Shown here in pieces: positions 1 through 11,767 of a stretch of DNA of 64,000 nt (positions are counted from its first letter, which is position 1; each line of letters starts with the position of its first letter). The notes below the pieces were generated by a model. The model had not been told where the DNA came from. It worked only from the letters and a program-made list of their open reading frames with translations, and ran no database searches. The position numbers were made by a program, and so were the translations under genes. This stretch comes from Bdellovibrionales bacterium (GTDB taxonomy: Bacteria > Bdellovibrionota > UBA1018), in contig JAEUWC010000026.1 in the NCBI GenBank assembly GCA_016786465.1, positions 124,001 to 188,000 on the forward strand, read 5' to 3'.

Positions 1-488
1 ACGCGGTCTTGACCATACTGGTCCATGTAATCGCGGATACGGACGGCGTGGTTTGCCATCTGGTCCAGCATTTTGCGGTTGGTTTTTGAAAACCAATAAT
101 TGTTCTTAAAAAAGTCCACGTGCCCGTAAACGTGCGCCATGACGATCTTCTGATCGACATAACTATTGCTTTTCATCAAGTAGGCGTACGAAGGGTCGGT
201 GTTGATCACCATTTCATAAATTTTTTGAAGACCCCATTCATAGCCCTTGGACATCTGGTCGTAATCCATTCCAAAGCGCCAGTGCGGGTAACGAACGGGA
301 AACCCGCCCAAGGAAGCCAACGAATTGATCTGGTCATAGTCGACCATTTCAAAGACGGTTTCGAAAAAATCCAATCCAAAGCCGCGCGCGTATCCTTGGA
401 TTTCGTCGCGAAGCTTCGCCAGTTCCGGGGTCAGGTTGGTGTCGGATCCCATGGCTGCCATGCTATTGTCTTTTCCCGCCTGCGGCAT
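1..488 (-). CDS. SpoVR family protein, N-terminal part (runs off the window)
   Basis: The reverse strand from an ATG at 488 stays open to the window edge (162 codons). The translation, not just the overlapping plus-strand frame, reads as the N-terminus of SpoVR/YcgB, with segments such as [18 protein letters not shown] and [14 protein letters not shown] that are typical of the family. SpoVR proteins are cytoplasmic, of unsettled biochemical role, and are encoded with a PrkA kinase and a YeaH/YhbH protein in many bacteria. Here the same trio is transcribed in the order PrkA, YeaH, SpoVR, with 9 bp between the YeaH stop and this start. The 3' end is outside the window. Confidence 0.85.
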   Translation of the reverse strand, partial: MPQAGKDNSMAAMGSDTNLTPELAKLRDEIQGYARGFGLDFFETVFEMVDYDQINSLASLGGFPVRYPHWRFGMDYDQMSKGYEWGLQKIYEMVINTDPSYAYLMKSNSYVDQKIVMAHVYGHVDFFKNNYWFSKTNRKMLDQMANHAVRIRDYMDQYGQDR

Positions 489-497
489 TTAGGGGCA

Positions 498-1619
498 TCA
501 TTTGCCCTTCCCCAAGAAATCTTTGATCGACTGTAAAATTCCGTCCTTGTTTTCGATCTTCGAAAGAATGACGGAATCATGTTCGGTCCCAAAGAATTCT
601 TTCAGATCTTTATAGAACTGACCTGATCCATAGCGGCTTTCGACCTGGCCGTAGCAAAACGTGTTCACCAACGGCAAAAGTTCCTGCTTCAAAAGATCCA
701 AGCAAAGTTTCGTGTCTTCGCCTGACCAGTTGTCGCCGTCTGAAAAATGAAACGGATAAATGTTCCAGTCTTGCGGCGGATAATCATTATCGATGATCTT
801 TTGGCAAAGCTTATAAGCCGAAGAAATCAAGGTTCCGCCGCTTTCGCGGGTTTTGAAAAAAGTCTGTTCGTCGACTTCGCGCGCGGTCGCGTCGTGAATG
901 ATGTAACGGGTTTCAATGCCTTTGTACTGTGAACGAAGCCAGGTATCGATCCAGAAGGCTTCGGTCCGAACAATTTCTTTTTGCTCGTCGCCCATCGAAC
1001 CCGACACGTCCATCATGTAAATGATGACCGCATTGTTTTCATGACGAACGTCGGTTTTCCAAGACCGGTACCGCATGTCGCTTTTGATCGGCACGATCAC
1101 GGGCTTATCGGGGTTATAGGTTCCCGATGCGATCTGGCGACGCAAAGTTTCTTTGAAAGTGCGCTTGAAATGACGAAGGCTGTTCGGCCCTTGGTTCGCA
1201 ATCCCGGTGTATTTTTCCGTTTTTGCGCGAACCGTGTTGTGACCTCGCGGTTCAATCTTGGGCAGTTCCAACTGTTCGCCCATGATTTCGGCCAATTCCT
1301 GCAAAGTCAGATCGACTTCTAATCCGTGTTCGCCTGACTGGTTTCCGGCCTGACCTTCTCCGCCTTCACCTTCTTGCGGATCACCCGAACCCCCGACCGG
1401 ATCACCGGGCTGGCCATCCCCTTGCCCCACCCCACCGGCTTCTTTATCCCCGTACTTAAAATGCGGGATTTCGATCTGAGGAAGCGGAATGGACACCATG
1501 TCCTTTCCCTTGCGGCCGATCATTTCGCCGTGGGTGATGTACTTTTTCAGATCCTGCTTGATCTTGCCCTTCACGATGTTGCGGAAGCGGGCATGATCGC
1601 GGTGGATATTGTAGATCAT
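498..1619 (-). CDS. yeaH: YeaH/YhbH family protein (DUF444), von Willebrand A-like
   Basis: A 373-residue protein of the YeaH/YhbH family. A basic N-terminus is followed by a Gly/Glu-rich low-complexity linker (about residues 60-95), then a vWA-like domain with the metal-site motif DVSGSMG. The family is cytoplasmic and linked genetically to PrkA kinase signalling in starvation or sporulation; its molecular activity is not established. It lies 68 bp downstream of the PrkA gene and 9 bp upstream of the SpoVR gene on the same strand, so the three are probably one transcript. Confidence 0.9.
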   Translation of the reverse strand: MIYNIHRDHARFRNIVKGKIKQDLKKYITHGEMIGRKGKDMVSIPLPQIEIPHFKYGDKEAGGVGQGDGQPGDPVGGSGDPQEGEGGEGQAGNQSGEHGLEVDLTLQELAEIMGEQLELPKIEPRGHNTVRAKTEKYTGIANQGPNSLRHFKRTFKETLRRQIASGTYNPDKPVIVPIKSDMRYRSWKTDVRHENNAVIIYMMDVSGSMGDEQKEIVRTEAFWIDTWLRSQYKGIETRYIIHDATAREVDEQTFFKTRESGGTLISSAYKLCQKIIDNDYPPQDWNIYPFHFSDGDNWSGEDTKLCLDLLKQELLPLVNTFCYGQVESRYGSGQFYKDLKEFFGTEHDSVILSKIENKDGILQSIKDFLGKGK

Positions 1620-1687
1620 TGCAACCTAGGCCGGCTTCGCTTGCCGTCGGGCATCGAGTTTTTCATGGATTGCCAAAACCCCACTGA

Positions 1688-3820
<2,133 letters not shown>

Positions 3821-3973
3821 GGGTTCGTCCTTTCTTGGACTTGGTCTTGGACTTGGGACTTGATCTTGAACTTTTGAAGACTTCAACTGCCGCCGGCAAT
3901 TCTTGCCGACTTGACTTCAATTTTGCTTGTCGATTTTCAATTACGCAAGCTACCCTTTCGAAAAGGTCGAGCC

Positions 3974-5335
3974 ATGAAAAATCTACATAGCCAGTCGGGA
4001 GAGCGCATTTCGGCTCACCCCGTTTTAAAACAGGCCCAAAAAGTCCTTCAATCCAAAAACATCAAGGATTTCGAACTATTCTACAGCGGGCGATCGGTGA
4101 CTAAGGTTGAAGCCAAAGAAGGTAAAATCGATTCATTGACCCGTGCCGAAGACGTGGGGCTGGCCGTCCGGGTGATTCGGGACCAGAAATTGGGGTTTAG
4201 CTTCACGACTTCGATCGAAGACACCCAGGTTGAACGCGCGGTCCTTTCGGCAATCGAAGTCGCGGAACTGATGCCCAAAGACGAAAACATCGGCTTTGCA
4301 AACTTCAAAAAGCACCAGTATTTCAGCGAAAAACCGGCGGCAAAACCGTCATCGACGGAAGCCAAGGTTGAAGCTGCGCTTTGGCTTGAAAAGCTTTGCT
4401 TGAAAGCGGATCCGCGAATTCAACGCGTTCGTCAAGCAACGGTTTCCGAAACCGAATACGTATCGGCGATGATGGATCCGTCTGGAAACATCATTGATGA
4501 ATCCGGCTGCATCGTATCGGCTTCAGTCAGCTGCAAAGCGGAAGAAAACGGCGAAGGCCAAATGGGCGGCGATTACGGATTTGGTTACCAAATCAGCGAT
4601 TTAAAGCTGCCTGAAATCGCAAACGAAGCGGCGCGAACGGCGACGGAACTTCTTGGGGCTGGGTCGACTGAAACCATGAAGTGTCCAGCCGTGATTCGAA
4701 ACAGCGTTGTGTCAGACCTTCTGGGATTTTTGTCGGGAAGTTTTTCAGCCGAAGAATTCGACAAGGGCCGAAGCCTGCTTGCAGGGAAAATGGGTCAGAA
4801 AATTTTTGCCGAATGCGTGAACTTGATTGACGACGGAAGGCTTCCAGGCGGCCTAGGAACCGGGGTTTTTGATGGCGAAGGCGTTCCCGCCCAAACCACC
4901 CCGCTAGTTCAAAATGGCGTGATGAAAAACTGGATTTCCGATTTGTACCATTCAAAAAAACTGGGAATCCCGGCCACCGGAAATGCTTCGCGAAGCATCA
5001 AGGCCCAGCCTTCGATTTCGACGACCAACCTAGTGATGCCCGCGGGCAAGACCCCCTTTGACCAAATGATCGGATCGATTGATCGCGGAATCCTGATTGT
5101 GGATTTGATGGGCGTTCACACCGCCAATCCAGTGACGGGTGATTTTTCCTTAGGAGCAAGCGGGATTCTGATTGAATCAGGAAAGTTAACGCGGCCTGTT
5201 CGCGGATTCGCGGTTGCGGGCAATGTGTTGGATCTTTTCGCAAAAATCACGGATATTGGAAGTGATCAAAGATCTTTTGGGAGCGTCTGGTGCCCATCGA
5301 TTCGAATCGCCGAGCTTTCGGTCGGCGGCCAATAG
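3974..5335 (+). CDS. pmbA: TldD/PmbA (TldE) family protein
   Basis: A 453-residue cytoplasmic protein of the TldD/PmbA family, whose members form TldD-TldE heterodimeric metalloproteases that process small peptides and degrade unfolded antitoxins. The sequence follows the family pattern: an N-terminal domain with SLTRAEDVGLAVRV, and a C-terminal beta-rich domain with TPLVQNGVMKNW and an SLGASGILIESGK stretch. No clear TldD-type HExxxH zinc motif is visible, which favours the TldE/PmbA partner. The ATG at 3974 follows AAAGGTCGAGCC; the earlier ATG at 3911 is less likely. A TldD partner gene is not in the window. Confidence 0.85.
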   Translation: MKNLHSQSGERISAHPVLKQAQKVLQSKNIKDFELFYSGRSVTKVEAKEGKIDSLTRAEDVGLAVRVIRDQKLGFSFTTSIEDTQVERAVLSAIEVAELMPKDENIGFANFKKHQYFSEKPAAKPSSTEAKVEAALWLEKLCLKADPRIQRVRQATVSETEYVSAMMDPSGNIIDESGCIVSASVSCKAEENGEGQMGGDYGFGYQISDLKLPEIANEAARTATELLGAGSTETMKCPAVIRNSVVSDLLGFLSGSFSAEEFDKGRSLLAGKMGQKIFAECVNLIDDGRLPGGLGTGVFDGEGVPAQTTPLVQNGVMKNWISDLYHSKKLGIPATGNASRSIKAQPSISTTNLVMPAGKTPFDQMIGSIDRGILIVDLMGVHTANPVTGDFSLGASGILIESGKLTRPVRGFAVAGNVLDLFAKITDIGSDQRSFGSVWCPSIRIAELSVGGQ

Positions 5336-5353
5336 GTACCTAAAGGTAAAGAA

Positions 5354-6169
5354 TTGGATCAGAACACAGCTGAACCGCAAACGAAGTCGAACCTGAATTT
5401 CAGTAAGCAATTCGAAGACAAGATGTACCGGTGCGCGATTCGCACGGACGTGGGTAAGAAGCGGGCTCAGAACCAAGACAACGGCGGAATTTTTCCTGAA
5501 CTGGGACTTTTCATGGTCGCAGACGGACTAGGCGGACACCGCGGCGGAGAAACAGCCAGCACCCTGGCCGTTGAAACGATTTCAGCCCACATCAAGGCCG
5601 GCCAGGCCCAACCCTATTGGGATCCAAGAAGCCTAGCCGTCAGTTCAATTAAACAGGCGAACGCCAAGATTTTTGAAACCGCGAAAAAGAACCCTCAACT
5701 GGACGGAATGGGAACCACCGCGGTGGTTTGCCTGATCAAAAACGCGACTGCGTACATCGCGCACGTGGGTGATTCCCGCGCGTACCTGGTTGCAAAAAAC
5801 GGAATTTGGCAAATGACCCGTGACCATTCGCTGGTTCAGGAAAAACTTCGCGCGGGCTTGATCACTCGCGAACAATTGAAAAGCGATCGCATGAAGAACG
5901 TGATCACACGTTCAGTGGGATTTGAAAGCACGGTCGATGTGGACCTTTACGAAATGCCTTTAGACGTGGGTGATTCCATTCTGATGTGCAGCGACGGGCT
6001 TTCCGGAATGCTGGATGATCCTGCCATTTTGAAAACCATTCACGAAAGCTGGAAATCGGGCCAGGACGTTCTTGCGGCGGTGGATCAGTTGATTCAGCGG
6101 GCAAACGAAAATGGCGGAGAAGACAATGTGACCGCGGTCTTGGTCACTTCACTAGTGAAGCGAGCATAA
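5354..6169 (+). CDS. PP2C-type serine/threonine phosphatase
   Basis: A protein phosphatase 2C of the bacterial Stp type (271 residues from a TTG start preceded by AAAGG). All metal-site motifs are present: RAQNQD, VADGLGGHRGG, GMGTT, HVGDSRAYL, CSDGLSGML and GGEDNVT. The enzyme would dephosphorylate Ser/Thr phosphoproteins in the cytoplasm with two Mn/Mg ions. The gene follows pmbA by 18 bp and precedes the M23 peptidase gene by 2 bp, so it belongs to a plus-strand run ending at secA. An internal ATG at 5423 also matches the usual family N-terminus, so the start is uncertain. Confidence 0.9.
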   Translation: MDQNTAEPQTKSNLNFSKQFEDKMYRCAIRTDVGKKRAQNQDNGGIFPELGLFMVADGLGGHRGGETASTLAVETISAHIKAGQAQPYWDPRSLAVSSIKQANAKIFETAKKNPQLDGMGTTAVVCLIKNATAYIAHVGDSRAYLVAKNGIWQMTRDHSLVQEKLRAGLITREQLKSDRMKNVITRSVGFESTVDVDLYEMPLDVGDSILMCSDGLSGMLDDPAILKTIHESWKSGQDVLAAVDQLIQRANENGGEDNVTAVLVTSLVKRA

Positions 6170-6171
6170 GC

Positions 6172-7251
6172 ATGATTAAAGGTTCAAATCGTTTTTTCAC
6201 CATCTTGATTGTTCCCGAAAAAACTTCTCAGGTTCGAAGGATCGTCATTCCCGCTTGGCTGGTTCGCGGCGGAATGGTCGGGGTGCTTTTTGCGATGATT
6301 TTGGGTTCGATCATGATTTTGGACTACTGGTACGTCATGAGCCAGATCGGCGAAAACAAGCAGTTGAAAATCGAAAACCGCCGTCTTCGCCAGCAAGTTC
6401 AAATCTTCAAAAACAAAATGCAAACGATCGATGCGACCATGGATCGCATCAAGACTTTTGCGACTCGGTTAAAAGTCATCACCAACATCGAAGACCGCGG
6501 CGGACTTCTGCAAAGCTTGAACGACGGAAAACTTCCGGACGCGAACACGAACATCGGAAAATACGCGCAGACCGAAACCACGGATTCAAAAGAAGAACCG
6601 TCGACTGCGCAACAAGTCGCGCAAGCGGCGCAGGTGGCGCAGTTGAAAGCCGATGCCACGGGCGGTGCGGGCCTGACGCCAAAACAGCTGGATCCTTCAA
6701 CGATTTTTGCTGACCGAAGTCCCGAAGAAGCCCATTTGTGGAAAGAATATCAAGAACTGGACAGCCGCTTTAGCGAACTGAACCACGAATCGCTTTTGAT
6801 CGAACACGTTCTTCAAGATCAGTACGAACTTTTAGCCGACAAGAAAGCCTTCTTGGCTGCCCTTCCCACCCGCCGCCCCGCGGTCGGGTACCTGACGTCT
6901 GGATTTGGCGTTCGCCGCTCACCGACGGGTGACCGCGTCAAAATGCATGAAGGAATGGACATCGCGAATCACATCGGAACACCGATCAAGGCCACGGCTG
7001 ACGGAACGGTTGTGTTTTCTGACGTCAAGGCCGGCTACGGCCAGACCTTGATCATCGATCACGGGTACGGGCTAGAAACCTGGTACGCGCACAACAAGAA
7101 ATTGGTAGCCCGAAAAGGGGAACGCGTTCGTCGGGGTGACACCGTTGCGCAGCTTGGCAATAGCGGTCGAAGCACCGGCCCCCACTGTCATTACGAAGTC
7201 AGAATTAATGGAACGCCGGTCGATCCGCTTTCCTACATCCTCGAGAACTGA
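6172..7251 (+). CDS. Membrane-anchored M23 family metallopeptidase
   Basis: A 359-residue cell-wall peptidase. One N-terminal transmembrane segment (about residues 34-55), a coiled coil (about 60-100), an Ala/Gln-rich linker, then a C-terminal LytM/M23 domain. The zinc and catalytic residues are visible in MHEGMD and GPHCHYEV, so the domain looks active rather than of the degenerate EnvC type. The topology puts the peptidase in the periplasm, where it would cut peptidoglycan cross-bridges. The gene is 2 bp from the phosphatase and 15 bp from secA. Confidence 0.9.
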   Translation: MIKGSNRFFTILIVPEKTSQVRRIVIPAWLVRGGMVGVLFAMILGSIMILDYWYVMSQIGENKQLKIENRRLRQQVQIFKNKMQTIDATMDRIKTFATRLKVITNIEDRGGLLQSLNDGKLPDANTNIGKYAQTETTDSKEEPSTAQQVAQAAQVAQLKADATGGAGLTPKQLDPSTIFADRSPEEAHLWKEYQELDSRFSELNHESLLIEHVLQDQYELLADKKAFLAALPTRRPAVGYLTSGFGVRRSPTGDRVKMHEGMDIANHIGTPIKATADGTVVFSDVKAGYGQTLIIDHGYGLETWYAHNKKLVARKGERVRRGDTVAQLGNSGRSTGPHCHYEVRINGTPVDPLSYILEN

Positions 7252-7266
7252 TAGTCTCGGCGAACA

Positions 7267-10182
7267 ATGACACTGACCGCTAACATCACGAATTTCGCCA
7301 AGAAAGTCTTTGGGACTCAGAACGAACGCGAACTGAAGTCGATCTATCCGTTGGTCCACAAGATCAACGCGCTTGAACCGTCGATGAAAAAACTTTCAGA
7401 CGCTGAACTGAAAGAAATGACGACGAAATTCAAAGCCCGTCTAGCCCAAGGTGAAACCTTGGACCAGATTCTGCCCGAAGCTTTTGCAGTGGTTCGCGAA
7501 GCCGCTTGGCGCGTGATTGGTCAACGCCACTATGATGTTCAGCTGATTGGCGGCATCAGTCTTCACCGCGGTCGTATCGCTGAAATGCGAACCGGCGAAG
7601 GTAAAACCCTGGTCGCAACCCTAGCCTGCTATCTGAACGCGCTTGCCGGAAAAGGCGTTCACGTCATCACCGTCAACGATTACCTAGCCCGCCGGGATTC
7701 GGCGTGGATGGGTCAGATTTACGGATTCTTGGGCCTAACCACCGGGATCATCGTTCACGGCTTAACCGATAAGCAGCGCAAGGAAAACTACGGCTGCGAC
7801 ATCACTTACGGAACGAACAACGAATTTGGATTCGATTACCTTCGCGACAACATGAAGTTTCGGCTGGAAGATTACGTTCAGCGCGAATTAAATTTTGCGA
7901 TCGTTGACGAAGTCGATTCGATTTTGATCGACGAAGCCCGCACTCCTTTGATCATCAGCGGTCCGACTGATGAAACCACCGATCTTTATTACCGAATCGA
8001 CGAACAGATTCGCGCAGGCGGCGGGTTGACCAAAGAAACGGATTACACGGTTGATGAAAAATCCAAGACCGCAGCGCTGACGGAAGCCGGCGTTGAAAAA
8101 ATGGAAAAACGCCTGGGTATCGATAACCTTTACGATCCCAAGCACATTGAAATTCTTCACCATGTGAACCAGGCCCTTCGTGCGCACGTCCTTTACCACC
8201 GCGATGTCGAATACGTCGTGAAGGACGGCGAAGTCATGATCGTCGACGATTTCACGGGCCGCTTGATGCCGGGACGGCGTTGGTCAGATGGCCTTCACCA
8301 AGCCATCGAAGCTAAAGAAGGCGTCACCATTGAAAACGAAAACCAGACGCTAGCGACGATCACCTTTCAGAACTTTTTCAGGATGTACAACAAGCTTTCG
8401 GGAATGACCGGTACGGCCGACACCGAAGCGACTGAATTCAAGCAGATCTATAAATTAGACGTCACGATCATCCCCACCCACCGCGCGGTTCAGCGGATCG
8501 ATCATTCCGACGTCATTTACAAATCGCAGCTGGCGAAATTCAAAGCCATCGCCGAAGAAATCAAAGTGCTTTCGGCCAAGGGGCAACCCGTTTTGGTCGG
8601 AACCGTGTCGGTTGAAAAATCCGAACTTCTTTCGCAGCTTTTGAAACAGCAGGGTGTGAAGCACAACGTCCTAAACGCCAAACAACACGAACGTGAAGCT
8701 GAAATCGTCGCGCAAGCGGGCCGAAAGTCCGCAGTGACGATTGCCACCAACATGGCCGGTCGCGGAACCGACATTCTTTTGGGCGGCAACGCAGAATTCT
8801 TAGCCAAGGCCGAAGTCGGCCCGCTGAAAAAAGACGCAACTGACGAAGAAAAAGTCGCGCACGCCAAGGCGCTTGAAGAAGCGCAGATGAAGTGGAAAAA
8901 AACCTGCGACGATGAACGTGAAATCGTCAAAGCCGCGGGTGGCCTTTTCATCCTAGGAACCGAACGCCACGAATCCCGTCGAATCGACAACCAGCTTCGG
9001 GGTCGTGCCGGCCGTCAAGGCGATCCGGGTACTTCCCGCTTCTATCTTTCATTTGATGACGATCTTCTTCGCATCTTTGGTCAAAGCACTTTGTTAAAGC
9101 AAACGGTTGCGGCCATGGAAGAAGATGTGCCGATCGAACACCGCTGGACCACCAAAGCGATTGAAAACGCCCAGCGAAAAGTCGAAGGCCACAATTACGA
9201 CATTCGTAAGCACCTTCTGGAATACGACGATGTCATGAACCAGCAGCGCAAAGTGGTCTATGCTTGGCGCCGCGAAGTTCTGGCACGCGGTGATTTGCGC
9301 GACATGGCGTTTTCAATGGTCGACGAACTAGCCGGCGCGATTGCCGAAGATTTCTTTCCAGGCGGCAAGCCCAAGCGCGTGAACGGATCGATTGCGATCA
9401 ACGAAAAAGAACTGTCCGAAGCCATCGTCACGACCTTTAGCTTAAGCGAACCGATTCGTGAAAAAGACATCACCCCGTTTAACGGCGAAGGCCTTCGCAA
9501 AGTGATTCACGACCGCGCGGAAAAAGCCTATCAGGCCAAAGAAGCCAAGATGGGCTCTGAAAACATGCGCAACATCGAAAAGATGGTCCTTCTGACCACG
9601 ATCGATGGCCTTTGGAAAGATCACCTTTTGGCGATGGACCACCTTCGTGAAGGCATCGGTCTTCAGGGCTATGGCCAAAAAGATCCGCTGATTGCCTACA
9701 AAAAAGAAGGCTTCCGTTTCTTTGAAATGATGATGGGCCAGATCACGGGTGACGTGGTTCGAAAACTTTTTTCGGTTCAGATGTCAGACGACGCAAGCGA
9801 CATCATCGAAGAATACGAAGAAGAACTGGAAGAAGAACATTCCGAAGCCAAGATGAACTTCAACGTCAGTGCCGACGGAGAACTGATTTCCAATCAGAAG
9901 AATCCTCCGGCCAAGTCCATCGACTTTGAAGATGATCTTTTGGCTGCGCGAAACGCACCCCGGGGTGCTGGAGGTGCACAGCCCCGCCAAATCGACTTCA
10001 ATGCGATGATGGCCGAACGGGCGAAGCGCCAAATGATGAATCAAAGCCTAAGCGCGGGGGGCGGTCCGGCAAGCCCGGCTGCGCCTCAGACGATCAACGG
10101 CGTGGATCTGTCAAAAGTTGGACGCAACGACACCTGTCCTTGCGGCAGCGGCAAGAAATTCAAAAAGTGCCACGGCGCGTAA
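7267..10182 (+). CDS. secA: Preprotein translocase ATPase SecA
   Basis: SecA, the ATPase motor that drives preproteins through SecYEG. The 971 residues contain Walker A MRTGEGKT (near 100), the DEAD-type [15 protein letters not shown] segment, the second ATPase-domain motif [14 protein letters not shown] and a C-terminal zinc-binding SEC-C tail with [14 protein letters not shown]. It is longer than the E. coli protein mainly through an insertion after the DILLGG motif, which is common in other phyla. It follows the M23 peptidase gene closely; the following gene starts 40 bp downstream. Confidence 0.98.
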   Translation: MTLTANITNFAKKVFGTQNERELKSIYPLVHKINALEPSMKKLSDAELKEMTTKFKARLAQGETLDQILPEAFAVVREAAWRVIGQRHYDVQLIGGISLHRGRIAEMRTGEGKTLVATLACYLNALAGKGVHVITVNDYLARRDSAWMGQIYGFLGLTTGIIVHGLTDKQRKENYGCDITYGTNNEFGFDYLRDNMKFRLEDYVQRELNFAIVDEVDSILIDEARTPLIISGPTDETTDLYYRIDEQIRAGGGLTKETDYTVDEKSKTAALTEAGVEKMEKRLGIDNLYDPKHIEILHHVNQALRAHVLYHRDVEYVVKDGEVMIVDDFTGRLMPGRRWSDGLHQAIEAKEGVTIENENQTLATITFQNFFRMYNKLSGMTGTADTEATEFKQIYKLDVTIIPTHRAVQRIDHSDVIYKSQLAKFKAIAEEIKVLSAKGQPVLVGTVSVEKSELLSQLLKQQGVKHNVLNAKQHEREAEIVAQAGRKSAVTIATNMAGRGTDILLGGNAEFLAKAEVGPLKKDATDEEKVAHAKALEEAQMKWKKTCDDEREIVKAAGGLFILGTERHESRRIDNQLRGRAGRQGDPGTSRFYLSFDDDLLRIFGQSTLLKQTVAAMEEDVPIEHRWTTKAIENAQRKVEGHNYDIRKHLLEYDDVMNQQRKVVYAWRREVLARGDLRDMAFSMVDELAGAIAEDFFPGGKPKRVNGSIAINEKELSEAIVTTFSLSEPIREKDITPFNGEGLRKVIHDRAEKAYQAKEAKMGSENMRNIEKMVLLTTIDGLWKDHLLAMDHLREGIGLQGYGQKDPLIAYKKEGFRFFEMMMGQITGDVVRKLFSVQMSDDASDIIEEYEEELEEEHSEAKMNFNVSADGELISNQKNPPAKSIDFEDDLLAARNAPRGAGGAQPRQIDFNAMMAERAKRQMMNQSLSAGGGPASPAAPQTINGVDLSKVGRNDTCPCGSGKKFKKCHGA

Positions 10183-10222
10183 GTATCTAGTTTTTGCGGC
10201 AAAATCCCGAAATGTAAGGGAT

Positions 10223-11746
10223 ATGTTCCGTCTGGGCTTAATCACAGCCGTACTTTCGTTTCTGCCCTTTTTTGATGGCAGCCCGCGCGCGCACGCACAA
10301 AACGCTCAGGGTTGTCAGGGCTGCAAGATGCCCAAGTTCACAAAAGCTAGCCCCGATGTGAATGTCGCCGCGATCGTGGATTTTGCAAAAAAAATTGGGC
10401 GCGAAGACTTTTTTAAAAACTGTGGGCATGCGCCTGCTCGTCTTTTTGAAGGCAAGATTCAGGTCAGTTCGAAATCGCTTTGGGAAAGCCGCAAGGCTGC
10501 TTCGCAGGCACCGATACAACCCGGTTCGCCACAAATGATCGAGCAAGTGTACACCCCTAAGGCGCCACCCTTGATCAAGGTTTTTCCGGTTTTTTTGGAC
10601 ACTTATTCTTCAAATAAACCAAAAGCAGTCATTCAAAAAGAAAAGCTTCAAGGCTCACACCACATCACTCCCGAAATGGCCCAAAGCGTACACTTTTTAT
10701 CCCTAAGGGACCCGAAGGAAGTTTCGACCCAACCAACCGAAAGCCCCGTCAAACTTTCGCTTCTGGATGCCCACGACTTAGAAATCTATGAATTGATTTC
10801 CATACCCGATGCACAACTTAAGAATCAAAACACGCCCATGGTCTTTATCCCCAATCCGAATCTTTCGATTGCAGACCTTTTTCAAGCACTGGGCCCGCTG
10901 GCAGTCGAATTGACCGACTACAGCTGCCCGCTGCCCAAAAAAGATCAGCAAAATTTTTGCGAAAAAGAATTGCCGCCGTATGACCCAGCTGAAATCAACC
11001 CTGACGAAGCGAATACCTTGAATTCAAAATACAAAGGCGATCTTTGGTACCCAGAACTTTTGCAAAACAACAAAGGGTTTTCCTACATTGTCCAATACTT
11101 AACCCCAAAAGGAAAATTGGTCCCCGAAAGGCCCATCAACCGTTTCACGGCAAGCGCGTACACTTTTCAAAATCTTTTCACCAAGCCCCCCTGCCCAGGA
11201 TGGAAAGTCGTTCGCTTGATCACAAATTTTCACAATGGTCCGGCCCCGCACGCGAATCGATTGGTGAAAAAACAAGACGGTACTTCGGAACTGAAGAATT
11301 CTGAATCCATGGATGCCGATTACCTTCTGAAGCATCATTCCGAAGATCTTTTAAAGAACTTCGCACCGGGTGCGTTTGTTCGCCTAGCCGCCTGCTGGTC
11401 GCTGAACGGCGAAAACGGAATCGCCATGGGGGATGCCTTGAAAATGCTGGACCCCAAGCGAAACCCGATTGCTAGGATCGAAGGCAACAGCGGGGTTTGT
11501 ACGACCTATTCAATCGACGCCGACAGCAAAATGGTTCCTTTCAGGGACGGACACTTCGAATCTTGGTTCAATCATCGATTGGCTCAATCTTGCGCGGGTT
11601 CGATCAGCGCAGAAGAAGTCCGCAGCTGCAAACCTGTGCGGCTTTCGCCAAAGGCGTACCTTTGCACGACTGGAAAATCTCAAGGTTGTTGCTATCAAGG
11701 CGACAGTGAATCTAAACTGTATCAGCGTGATTACAAGTGCCCTTAG
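10223..11746 (+). CDS. Secreted protein of unknown function, cysteine-containing
   Basis: About 507 residues from the ATG at 10223, with an N-terminal signal peptide (hydrophobic stretch ending near AHAQ) directly followed by a Cys-rich GCQGCK segment. More cysteines sit in the C-terminal third, including a CCYQGD segment. No catalytic family motif was recognised. The cysteine spacing suggests a disulfide-bonded periplasmic or outer-membrane-associated protein. The longer open frame starting inside secA (10118) lacks a signal peptide and is less likely. The next gene starts 21 bp downstream. Confidence 0.65.
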   Translation: MFRLGLITAVLSFLPFFDGSPRAHAQNAQGCQGCKMPKFTKASPDVNVAAIVDFAKKIGREDFFKNCGHAPARLFEGKIQVSSKSLWESRKAASQAPIQPGSPQMIEQVYTPKAPPLIKVFPVFLDTYSSNKPKAVIQKEKLQGSHHITPEMAQSVHFLSLRDPKEVSTQPTESPVKLSLLDAHDLEIYELISIPDAQLKNQNTPMVFIPNPNLSIADLFQALGPLAVELTDYSCPLPKKDQQNFCEKELPPYDPAEINPDEANTLNSKYKGDLWYPELLQNNKGFSYIVQYLTPKGKLVPERPINRFTASAYTFQNLFTKPPCPGWKVVRLITNFHNGPAPHANRLVKKQDGTSELKNSESMDADYLLKHHSEDLLKNFAPGAFVRLAACWSLNGENGIAMGDALKMLDPKRNPIARIEGNSGVCTTYSIDADSKMVPFRDGHFESWFNHRLAQSCAGSISAEEVRSCKPVRLSPKAYLCTTGKSQGCCYQGDSESKLYQRDYKCP

Positions 11747-11767
11747 GAAAGCCAAAAAATAGCGAAA